A DNA stretch of 6,060 nucleotides from Proteobacteria bacterium UBA4457 (GTDB lineage: Bacteria; Pseudomonadota; Gammaproteobacteria; Ga0077536): positions 1 through 6,060 of the forward strand of contig DGOV01000103.1 in the NCBI GenBank assembly GCA_002390205.1. The letters are read 5' to 3'. This document shows positions 1 to 6,060 of this stretch, one piece after another. The notes beneath the pieces were generated by a model, which was given only the letters and a program-made list of their open reading frames with translations, searched no databases and was not told the DNA's origin. The position numbers were made by a program, and so were the translations under genes. Position 1 is the stretch's first letter. The number at the start of each line of letters is the position of its first letter.

Positions 1-168
1 CTTTTAGACAAAGTTTCTGGAGCAGAACATTTCGACGTCTCCTTAAAAGAAGCTTTAATAATAGAACAAAACCTTCGTCAAATATTGAGTGGTTATCTAA
101 TGCCCCAGTTTGTTAAAGAAGTAGCTGGAGCGGGTTCCAAAACTCCTATTTCGGAGTTATCGTTATAA
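1..168 (+). CDS. C-terminal fragment of an unidentified protein (5' end outside window)
   Basis: Frame 1 is open from the first base to a TAA at 166-168, giving 55 codons with no start, so this would be the tail of a gene entering from the left. The peptide begins LLDKVSGAEHF and ends KTPISELSL. Its middle (about residues 15-42, around LKEALIIEQNLRQILSGYL) looks like amphipathic helix. There is no cysteine cluster, evident membrane segment or motif I can assign to a family. The reading frame is supported by plausible codon use and by ending only 8 bases before the convergent parC stop, which fits the dense packing here. A 55-codon open stretch can occur by chance, so the call is moderate. I do not recognise the product and propose no function. 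Confidence 0.55.
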   Translation, partial: LLDKVSGAEHFDVSLKEALIIEQNLRQILSGYLMPQFVKEVAGAGSKTPISELSL

Positions 169-176
169 TCGTGAGT

Positions 177-2438
177 TCAGCGTTTACCTCGAAGAGTACT
201 TAAACTAGAGATAGTGTTATACCCTCTCTTTTTCCCCAGCTTCTTTCCTCTTAACGCTCTATCTCCAACATAAGGCTCTTGTTCTGTTGGCTTTAAGATT
301 CGAGTTTTCCCATTACTGTAGTTCACTGACAAAGAATCCTGGCCGGAAAGAATAGCTATACCAGCCAGATATTCTTCGTTTGTCTGAAATTTTTTCCCTG
401 GGATTTTTATAAGCTTTTGACCTTTCCCTTTGCTGAGAATAGGAAGCTCTGCGACAGGAAAAATAAGAAGGTTTCCAATATTTGTTACGCATGCGACCCA
501 CTGCTCATCAATGTTGTCGATGAGTAGTGGCTTGAGGAGAGAGCCCTGCTCGGCCACTGTCATTATAGCTTTCCCCGCTCGATTTTTTGTAGCAACTTTA
601 TTCACGTCCACGACAAATCCGTACCCTTGCGAACTGCTCATAATAAGGAAGGAAATACTCTCTAATATCGTAACACTTAAGAAATGCGCGCCATCGGGTG
701 GCGACAATCGGCTAGAAAGAGGCTCACCCAATCCTCTAGCCGAAGGCAACGTGTGAGTATTCGTGGTGTAAGCCCTACCCGTTGTGTCAAAAAATACTGC
801 ACTTTGGTTACTTTTCCCTTGAGCGAAATCTTGGTACTCATCTCCCGGTTTGAAAGCCATATCTTCTGGATTAACTTCATGGCCTTTGGCAGCACGTACC
901 CAGCCTTTTGCAGACAAAACCACTGTTATAGGCTCTGTCGTTACAAGTTCGGTTTCTGAAAATGCCTGGGCCGAGGCTCTCTCCACGATGGGACATAACC
1001 TAGAATCTCCGTGAGCCCCTGCATCGGCTGCTATTTCTTTTTTTATTAGTGTTTTAAGCCGTGCTTGGGAACCTAGAGTTTTCTCCAGAGCGCCACATTC
1101 AGCATTTAATGATTTTTGCTCTTCAACAATCCGTACTTCTTCTAACCGCGCAATAAATCTTAGTCGTAAATCTAAAATAGCATTGGCTTGAGCTTCAGAC
1201 AGCGAGAACCTTTCCATCAGCGCAGCCTTAGGATTGTCCTCATTCCGAATGATCCTGATAATCTCGTCAATATTAAGGAAGGCGATCAAGTATCCGTCAA
1301 GAATATGAAGCCTTGCTTTTACTTTATACAGACGATGTTCTAGACGTCTCGTTACGGTTGACGTTCTGAATTGGAGCCATTCAACCAACAGCGTTTTCAA
1401 ATTCTTTACTGCCGGCAATCCGTTTAAACCAATGATATTAAGATTTACCCGGTAGCTTTTTTCCAGGTCAGTTTTGGCAAAAAGGTGAGACATCAATGCA
1501 TCGCAATCTACTCGGCTCGAGCGCGGAATGAGAACAATCCTCACAGGGTTTTCATGATCTGACTCATCTCTCAGATCGTCAATCATAGGAAGCTTTTTAG
1601 CATTCATTTGAGATGCAATTTGCTCAAGAATTTTAGAGCTCGCACTTTGATATGGCAACGCATACACAATAATATTACCGTCCTCAATCATATAGCGGGC
1701 TCGAAGTTTGACGCTACCCAAACCGTCTTTGTACATTTGCTTCATGTCTGCAGGGGATGACACAATTTCACTAGCTCCAGGAAAATCAGGTGCTGGCACA
1801 AATTCACATAAATCTTCCACAGTTGCCTTTGGTTTTTCGAGCAAATAAATACAAGCTGATGCTATTTCGCGTAAGTTGTGAGGGGGAATATCTGTCGCCA
1901 TGCCAACAGCAATGCCAGTGGTCCCATTGAGCAGAACATTTGGAAGCCTAGCCGGAAGTACAACAGGTTCTTCCAAAGTGCCATCAAAATTTAGCGTCCA
2001 ATTAACCGTTTCAAAAGGTAGTTCAGACAGAAGGGTATCCGCATAAGGGGTTAATCTAGATTCAGTGTATCTCATGGCAGCAAATGATTTAGGATCGTCA
2101 ATAGACCCCCAGTTACCCTGGCCATCTATCAATGGGTAACGGTAACTAAAGGGCTGAGCCATTAAAACCATTGCGTCGTAACATGCTGTATCGCCGTGCG
2201 GATGAAATTTACCTAATACATCTCCTACCGTTCTGGCCGATTTTTTGAATTTTGCTGTCGCATTTAAACCTAGCTCTGACATGGAGTAGACGATACGTCT
2301 TTGCACCGGCTTAAGGCCATCTCCGATGTGAGGTAACGCTCGGTCTAATATCACATACATCGAATAGTCCAAGTAAGCCTGCTCAGTAAATGTGCTTAAG
2401 GCTATCTGCTCAGTATCGAAGATATCATTTGAGTTCAT
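177..2438 (-). CDS. parC: DNA topoisomerase IV subunit A (ParC)
   Basis: This is the DNA breakage-reunion subunit of topoisomerase IV, a cytoplasmic A2B2 enzyme with ParE that decatenates daughter chromosomes. It has 753 residues, against about 752 in E. coli ParC. The winged-helix/tower core covers about 1-490. Within it are HPHGDTACYD (79-88), the catalytic tyrosine Y124 preceded by R123 in AAMRYTES, and GIAVGMATDIPPHN with I176 at the expected DNA-intercalating position. The region around 360-470 is the coiled-coil/primary dimer gate. From about 500 a beta-pinwheel C-terminal domain follows. It lacks a clear GyrA box and carries basic stretches at SKGKGQKLIKIPGKKF (669-684) and RALRGKKLGKKRGYN (727-741), which supports ParC over GyrA, as does the adjacent parE. 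The ATG overlaps the parE stop (ATGA), with AGGAG 10 bases upstream. The positions matching E. coli quinolone-contact residues S80 and E84 are T84 and D88. The gene appears intact. Confidence 0.97.
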   Translation of the reverse strand: MNSNDIFDTEQIALSTFTEQAYLDYSMYVILDRALPHIGDGLKPVQRRIVYSMSELGLNATAKFKKSARTVGDVLGKFHPHGDTACYDAMVLMAQPFSYRYPLIDGQGNWGSIDDPKSFAAMRYTESRLTPYADTLLSELPFETVNWTLNFDGTLEEPVVLPARLPNVLLNGTTGIAVGMATDIPPHNLREIASACIYLLEKPKATVEDLCEFVPAPDFPGASEIVSSPADMKQMYKDGLGSVKLRARYMIEDGNIIVYALPYQSASSKILEQIASQMNAKKLPMIDDLRDESDHENPVRIVLIPRSSRVDCDALMSHLFAKTDLEKSYRVNLNIIGLNGLPAVKNLKTLLVEWLQFRTSTVTRRLEHRLYKVKARLHILDGYLIAFLNIDEIIRIIRNEDNPKAALMERFSLSEAQANAILDLRLRFIARLEEVRIVEEQKSLNAECGALEKTLGSQARLKTLIKKEIAADAGAHGDSRLCPIVERASAQAFSETELVTTEPITVVLSAKGWVRAAKGHEVNPEDMAFKPGDEYQDFAQGKSNQSAVFFDTTGRAYTTNTHTLPSARGLGEPLSSRLSPPDGAHFLSVTILESISFLIMSSSQGYGFVVDVNKVATKNRAGKAIMTVAEQGSLLKPLLIDNIDEQWVACVTNIGNLLIFPVAELPILSKGKGQKLIKIPGKKFQTNEEYLAGIAILSGQDSLSVNYSNGKTRILKPTEQEPYVGDRALRGKKLGKKRGYNTISSLSTLRGKR

Positions 2439-4342
2439 GTGACAGTATCTCCTCTATGCACCGTAGCTAAATTACCTTTATTCTCCAACCAATCGCGACG
2501 GTCACTTGATCTTCGTTTGGCTAAGAGCATATCCATAAATTTTTCCGTTGCTCCTTCATCATCGATAGTCAGTTGCACTAAGCGTCGACTGCCTTGCACC
2601 ATTGTTGTTTCACGCAACTGCAAAGGGTTCATTTCTCCTAATCCTTTAAACCGTTGGACATTTACCTTACCTTTGATTTTTTCTGACGAAATACGGTTTA
2701 ATACGTCATCTTTTTCTGCATCATCAAGTGCGTAAAACACTAACTTACCAACATCAATCCTATAGAGCGGAGGCATCGCCACATAAACATGTCCATGAGC
2801 CACTAGCTCCCTAAAATGCTTGACGAAAAGTGCACAAAGCAGTGTCGCAATGTGTAAACCATCGGAATCCGCATCCGCTAATATACATATTTTTCCATAA
2901 CGTAATTTAGACAAATCCTGATTACCGGGCTCCATTCCTATCGCTACCGAGATATCATGCACTTCTGTTGATGCAAGAACTTGCTCAGAATCGACTTCCC
3001 ATGTATTTAAAATTTTACCTCTTAAAGGTAGGATAGCTTGAAAAACTCTATCTCTGGCTTGTTTTGCAGATCCACCGGCAGAATCTCCTTCCACCAAAAA
3101 AAGTTCTGTGACATCAATGTTTTGGGAAGAGCAATCAGAAAGCTTGCCAGGTAAAGCCGGACCTGCTCCGGCTATTTTTTTTCTGACAACTTTAGATGCT
3201 TTTAGCCTGTCTTGAGCCCTAGAGACACAAATCTCCGCGACTCGTTCTCCAAGCTCCACATGCTGGTGCAGCCACAGGCTGAAAGAGTCTCGAACTGCAA
3301 CGGTGATATAATTGGAACAATGTCGCGACGACAACCGTTCTTTCGTTTGTCCCGAGAACTGAGGCTCTTGAAGCTTTACAGACACAATGTAAGAGCATCT
3401 TTCGAATACATCGTCTCCGTTGATTTTCACACCTCTGGGCAGTAAATTGCGGTTATCACAGAACTCTCTCATAGCCTCCAACAATCCCTGCCTCAACCCA
3501 GATACATGAGTTCCACCTTGGGCGGTCGGCACTAGATTGACATAACTCTCTGTTATTGGATTGCTATCATCGGCGACCCAATGAAGAGCCCATGTGAGTT
3601 GTATCTCATCACTTTCTTGCTCTCCCAGAAACGGTTCAACTGGGATTAAATCTGAGTCGCCCATTGACTCCCGTATATAATTTTTCAATCCATCCGAAAA
3701 ATACCATTCCTCTTTCTCATTAGTGAGCTCGTCCAGGTATTCAAGCTTAAGTCCGGCACAAAGAACCGCTTTAGCTTTTAAAACATGCTTAAGTTTAGCT
3801 GTGGAAATTTTTACTGTATCAAAATAGGTTTCGTCAGGGAGAAATGTGATGGTAGTCCCCGTCAGATCTCGCTTAACTTTCCCTACATTGGTCAATTCAG
3901 ATACTTTCGCTCCTCCGCGAAAAGACATTCGATATTGGGCACTCTTTCGATTAACAGTCACATCAAGATACTCTGACAAGGCATTTACCACGGAAACCCC
4001 CACCCCATGCAACCCCCCTGAAAACTGGTAATTTTTATCTGAGAATTTACCGCCAGCGTGGAGACGAGTCATAATTACCTCAACGCCTGTCACCTGCTCT
4101 TCAGGATGAATGTCCACCGGCATCCCTCTGCCATTATCAGCTACAGAAATGGATCCGTCAGCATGAAGCGTTACATTAATTTGCGAGCAGTGCCCAGCTA
4201 GAGCTTCATCGACGCTGTTATCTATAACTTCTTGGATTAAATGGTTGGGCCGTGCAGTATCTGTATACATTCCAGGCCGCTTGCGTACCGGATCTAGGCC
4301 AGTCAGTACCTCTATAGCAGAAGCGTCATAGTTCTCCGTCAA
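2435..4342 (-). CDS. parE: DNA topoisomerase IV subunit B (ParE), TTG start
   Basis: This is the ATPase subunit of topoisomerase IV; ATP binding closes the N-gate and drives strand passage with ParC. From the TTG at 4342 it has 635 residues (about 630 in E. coli). The GHKL ATPase domain holds EVIDNSVDEAL (E38 general base, N42), DNGRGMP (69-75) and GGLHGVGVSVVNAL (109-122). The transducer holds GQTK with K334, which should contact the ATP gamma-phosphate. The TOPRIM domain holds EGDSAGG (E418) and the metal-binding DADSD (D490, D492, D494), followed by QRFKGLGEMNP (563-573). The large insert of E. coli GyrB is absent, which favours ParE. The frame is open back to a TTG at 4375, immediately after an in-frame TGA. 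I chose the TTG at 4342 because it has AGGA 8 bases upstream and gives MTENYDASAIEVLTGL, which matches E. coli MTQTYNADAIEVLTGL (recalled from memory) residue for residue in length. No in-frame ATG or GTG lies upstream of the conserved region. Confidence 0.96.
   Translation of the reverse strand: MTENYDASAIEVLTGLDPVRKRPGMYTDTARPNHLIQEVIDNSVDEALAGHCSQINVTLHADGSISVADNGRGMPVDIHPEEQVTGVEVIMTRLHAGGKFSDKNYQFSGGLHGVGVSVVNALSEYLDVTVNRKSAQYRMSFRGGAKVSELTNVGKVKRDLTGTTITFLPDETYFDTVKISTAKLKHVLKAKAVLCAGLKLEYLDELTNEKEEWYFSDGLKNYIRESMGDSDLIPVEPFLGEQESDEIQLTWALHWVADDSNPITESYVNLVPTAQGGTHVSGLRQGLLEAMREFCDNRNLLPRGVKINGDDVFERCSYIVSVKLQEPQFSGQTKERLSSRHCSNYITVAVRDSFSLWLHQHVELGERVAEICVSRAQDRLKASKVVRKKIAGAGPALPGKLSDCSSQNIDVTELFLVEGDSAGGSAKQARDRVFQAILPLRGKILNTWEVDSEQVLASTEVHDISVAIGMEPGNQDLSKLRYGKICILADADSDGLHIATLLCALFVKHFRELVAHGHVYVAMPPLYRIDVGKLVFYALDDAEKDDVLNRISSEKIKGKVNVQRFKGLGEMNPLQLRETTMVQGSRRLVQLTIDDEGATEKFMDMLLAKRRSSDRRDWLENKGNLATVHRGDTVT
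2448..2455 (-). promoter_or_regulatory. Ribosome binding site of parC, inside the parE 3' end
   Basis: The minus strand reads AGAGGAGA here, with the AGGAG core ending 10 bases before the parC ATG at 2438. It lies within the last codons of parE. A good Shine-Dalgarno plus the ATGA stop/start overlap suggests that ribosomes finishing parE re-initiate on parC, with the site also allowing independent loading. Confidence 0.7.
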
Positions 4343-4350
4343 TGAATCAG

Positions 4351-4354
4351 TCCT
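4351..4354 (-). promoter_or_regulatory. Ribosome binding site deciding the parE start
   Basis: The minus strand reads AGGA here, followed by an 8-base spacer (CTGATTCA) and then the TTG at 4342. The alternative TTG at 4375 has only TATAATTTGTGA just upstream, with no purine-rich site. This is the main local evidence for the shorter ParE. Confidence 0.6.
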
Positions 4355-4381
4355 ATATAAATTGTTTACACCCAATCACAA

Positions 4382-4387
4382 ATTATA
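4382..4387 (-). promoter_or_regulatory. Candidate -10 box of a parE-parC promoter
   Basis: A perfect TATAAT on the minus strand lies in the 92-base gap between the DUF3501 gene and parE. Transcription would begin near 4375, leaving a leader of about 33 bases before the TTG at 4342. No good -35 sits at 16-18 bases upstream: the nearest hexamers are AGCTTT, AAGCTT and CAAGCT, and there is no TGn extension. The call rests on one hexamer in AT-rich DNA plus sensible placement. No hairpin with a T-run separates the two gene pairs, so read-through from upstream is also possible. Confidence 0.35.
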
Positions 4388-4434
4388 GAGACAACTGGGA
4401 GTAAAAGCTTGGACCATTGGCATAGATTTTTATG

Positions 4435-5022
4435 TTAGTCAAAATCTAATAGCAGAGATTTCTTTTTCATATCAGGCAGGTTGTCGATAGAAAATTCGTA
4501 ATCTTCATGGCATACACCTAATGAAAGCCGTCCACCGCCTCTCAACCTATCGATCTGGAGTTGATTGAACTCAAACCTCAAAAAGTGGACCGCTGATGTC
4601 TTGTTATCGTTGCTTCGTTCAAGATCTTCATCAGCGAAGCATCTGATTTGTTCTCCACCGTCTACGCGAAAAAATATTTTTTCTTCTATACCTTTCAGTG
4701 CAATTAAAGCTGCCCGTCTCTCCACTTCATCCGTATATTGGAGCATCATAGTTGCCTTAAGGTTCATTCCATCTGGAATCAGCGGATTATAAGTATTTAG
4801 TTCATCAGCGATTCCTGCCGAGTCGAAAACCTTTTCTATACGGAGCATTTCTTGTATTTGGTACTGAACAGTTTGACTGTCTTCAAAGTACAGCCCTAAA
4901 TGTTCCCCTAGAAAAATAGTGCGTAATGCCTTGTGTTCTATGAAACTTTCTCGCAATACTTTCCTTTTCTCGGAGTATTCTTCTAGGGTAAAAAGGTCAT
5001 CTTTTTTCAGTTTTTTAGACAT
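4435..5022 (-). CDS. DUF3501 family protein
   Basis: This 195-residue soluble protein matches my memory of the DUF3501 family, which has no established biochemical function. Family-like blocks are KDDLFTLEEY (7-16), LYFEDSQTVQYQIQEMLRIE (44-63), ELNTYNPLIPDG (74-85) and the region from ADEDLERS to KTSAVHFLRFEF (130-152). There is no signal peptide, membrane segment or CxxC cluster; the two cysteines (C128, C171) are isolated. The protein is rich in charged residues and probably cytoplasmic. The ATG at 5022 lies 3 bases after the TAA of the Fe-S gene upstream. The preceding sequence (GAGATATAATTT) has only a weak Shine-Dalgarno, so translation is probably coupled. Guilt by association suggests a partner or accessory role for the Fe-S protein, possibly in peroxide or oxygen stress. 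That is inference. Family assignment is confident; function is unknown. Confidence 0.88.
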   Translation of the reverse strand: MSKKLKKDDLFTLEEYSEKRKVLRESFIEHKALRTIFLGEHLGLYFEDSQTVQYQIQEMLRIEKVFDSAGIADELNTYNPLIPDGMNLKATMMLQYTDEVERRAALIALKGIEEKIFFRVDGGEQIRCFADEDLERSNDNKTSAVHFLRFEFNQLQIDRLRGGGRLSLGVCHEDYEFSIDNLPDMKKKSLLLDFD

Positions 5023-5025
5023 AAA

Positions 5026-6060
5026 TTATATCTCATATGCATTGCGTAATAATGTGAAAGCCGAGCCCGCATGGGTCGCGTCTCCTAGCCCATGTTGTAT
5101 CAATTCCCCAGCCATAGGGCAGTCACTTAAATAGTGGTCCACTTCTCCTGCCTGTATTCTCTTAACAACAGGTCGGCAGATCTTCTGAGCGGTATGGTAA
5201 TGTTCTTTCTTCACAGCATAGGTGCCATCATGTCCGGAACATCGTTCAATCACTAGTATTGAGCTATCTGGAACCAGCTCAAGTAATTGTTTAGTCTTCA
5301 AACCAATGTTCTGAACTCTTTGATGACACGGAACATGATAAGCGACTTTACCGATAGGGTTTTTAAAGCTTGTGTTCAATAAACCTAACTTATGCCTACT
5401 CATAAGAAACTCAAACGGATCTACAAATGCCCGCTGCACATCTAGCACCATTTGATCGTTTGGGAATAATAAAGGCAGCTCTTGCCTGTACATAAGTACA
5501 CAACTTGGTATGGGGGCAGTAATCCTTAACCCTTTGTTAACCAATTCCATAAGATTAGGAATATTGAAATTTTTTAATTCTTCGAGCGCTTTAAGATCGC
5601 CCAATTCAAACTTAGGCATACCACAACATTTTTCGTTGGTAAGAATCTCAACACCTACTCCGTTATGCTCGAAGACTGCAATCATATCTTCAACAATCTG
5701 GGGCGAGTTTTTATCGCCATAACAGGTCAAAAATAATCCTATTTTATCTTCAAAAACAATATCTTGATTTCTTTTTCTAATTCTTTTTCTAGCAGTATTA
5801 GAGTTGAATTTTGGCAACGGTGCTTCTGCGTGTATTCCTAACAAAGACTCCATCCCTTTGCGGATGGGTTTAGTTTTGTTTGCCAGATTAACAGCTTGGG
5901 CAACCACTGGGATGGCTGCCAGTTTACCGACCGCATCCGTACTAGTAAGTACCCGATCCCTAATGCTGGCGCCTTTTCTTTCGAACTTTTGTGCTTTTGC
6001 TCTAAGCATGAGGTGAGGAAAGTCAATATTCCACTCATGAGGAGGAACGTATGGACATTT
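5026..6060 (-). CDS. CCG-domain Fe-S protein, heterodisulfide reductase/GlpC-like (N-terminus outside window)
   Basis: The last 344 residues of an iron-sulfur protein are visible. The ATG at 6009 is internal: the frame stays open to the window edge and reads KCPYVPPHEWNIDFPHLM across it. The CP cysteine there looks like the final ligand of a ferredoxin-type [4Fe-4S] motif whose remaining cysteines lie beyond 6060. A linker follows, with TSTDAVGKLAAIPVVAQAVN and TKPIRKGMESLLGIH. Then come two CCG-type units (visible-residue numbering, K at 6060-6058 = 1). Unit one has C113, C145-C146-G147 and C187 (PSCVLM). Unit two has C245 (PCHQR), C274-S-G (ERCSGHDGTYA) and C314 (SDCPMA). Related CCG proteins (GlpC, HdrB, LutA) use such cysteines for Fe-S cofactors in electron transfer, but the partner here is unknown. 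The gene sits 3 bases upstream of DUF3501 in a likely operon. From memory, homologues often neighbour rubrerythrin, which suggests a redox or oxidative-stress role (inference). Annotations as glycerol-3-phosphate dehydrogenase subunit C would be over-specific. Confidence 0.9.
   Translation of the reverse strand, partial: KCPYVPPHEWNIDFPHLMLRAKAQKFERKGASIRDRVLTSTDAVGKLAAIPVVAQAVNLANKTKPIRKGMESLLGIHAEAPLPKFNSNTARKRIRKRNQDIVFEDKIGLFLTCYGDKNSPQIVEDMIAVFEHNGVGVEILTNEKCCGMPKFELGDLKALEELKNFNIPNLMELVNKGLRITAPIPSCVLMYRQELPLLFPNDQMVLDVQRAFVDPFEFLMSRHKLGLLNTSFKNPIGKVAYHVPCHQRVQNIGLKTKQLLELVPDSSILVIERCSGHDGTYAVKKEHYHTAQKICRPVVKRIQAGEVDHYLSDCPMAGELIQHGLGDATHAGSAFTLLRNAYEI

Noticed and set aside
15..52. 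On the minus strand, AAGGAG about 8 bases before an ATG at 44-42, resembling a start site
   Set aside because: The frame stops after 8 codons (MFCSRNFV). It sits antisense to the likely plus-strand coding frame and is best read as chance.
430..756. A 108-codon plus-strand ORF opposite parC, and several similar 60-100 codon ORFs opposite parC, parE, DUF3501 and the Fe-S gene
   Set aside because: They lie antisense to strongly conserved coding sequence, their peptides resemble no family I know, and they have no consistent ribosome sites. They are shadows of the real frames.
177..4342. The gene pair as gyrA/gyrB instead of parC/parE
   Set aside because: The B subunit is about 635 residues without the large GyrB insert. 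The A subunit is 753 residues, lacks a clear GyrA box, and matches E. coli ParC in the GDGLKPVQRR to RYTES region. Both point to topoisomerase IV.
4355..4383. A second promoter-like pair on the minus strand (TTGTGA, about 16 bases, TATATA)
   Set aside because: Transcription would begin at or next to the preferred parE start codon and would remove the ribosome site. The TATAAT at 4387-4382 is better placed.
4343..4434. Possible hairpin in the gap between DUF3501 and parE (CCAAT with ATTGG, CCCA with TGGG)
   Set aside because: The stems are 4-5 bases with loops of more than 20 bases and no following T-run. This is not a credible intrinsic terminator or riboswitch.

Overview
The window looks like ordinary chromosomal DNA from a gammaproteobacterium, or a close relative, with moderately low GC. 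Both topoisomerase IV subunits are of the E. coli type. ParE is the short form without the large insert of E. coli GyrB, and ParC is almost the same length as the E. coli protein. Genes are packed tightly. I see no rRNA, tRNA, CRISPR array, insertion sequence, integrase or obvious repeat.

Layout: the plus strand carries only the last 55 codons of an unidentified gene (1-168). It ends 8 bases from the convergent end of parC. Everything else is on the minus strand and is read from right to left. First comes the 3' part of a gene for an Fe-S (CCG-domain, heterodisulfide reductase/GlpC-like) protein, whose 5' end lies beyond base 6060. Three bases later comes a DUF3501 gene (4435-5022). A 92-base gap with a candidate promoter follows, then parE (2435-4342) and parC (177-2438). 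parE and parC overlap by 4 bases (ATGA).

There are two functional modules. ParE and ParC form topoisomerase IV, the ATP-driven type IIA enzyme that separates linked daughter chromosomes. Their overlap suggests coupled translation at near-equal amounts. The Fe-S protein and DUF3501 belong to a widespread but poorly characterised redox gene pair, which from memory is often found beside a rubrerythrin gene. That third gene would lie to the right of this window and cannot be confirmed here.

The most useful corrections are: (1) parE most probably starts at a TTG at 4342, not at the longest-ORF TTG at 4375; (2) the Fe-S gene does not start at the ATG at 6009 but runs off the window edge; (3) the left edge holds the tail of a plus-strand gene. 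Apart from the under-studied Fe-S/DUF3501 pair, I found nothing that supports an undescribed system.
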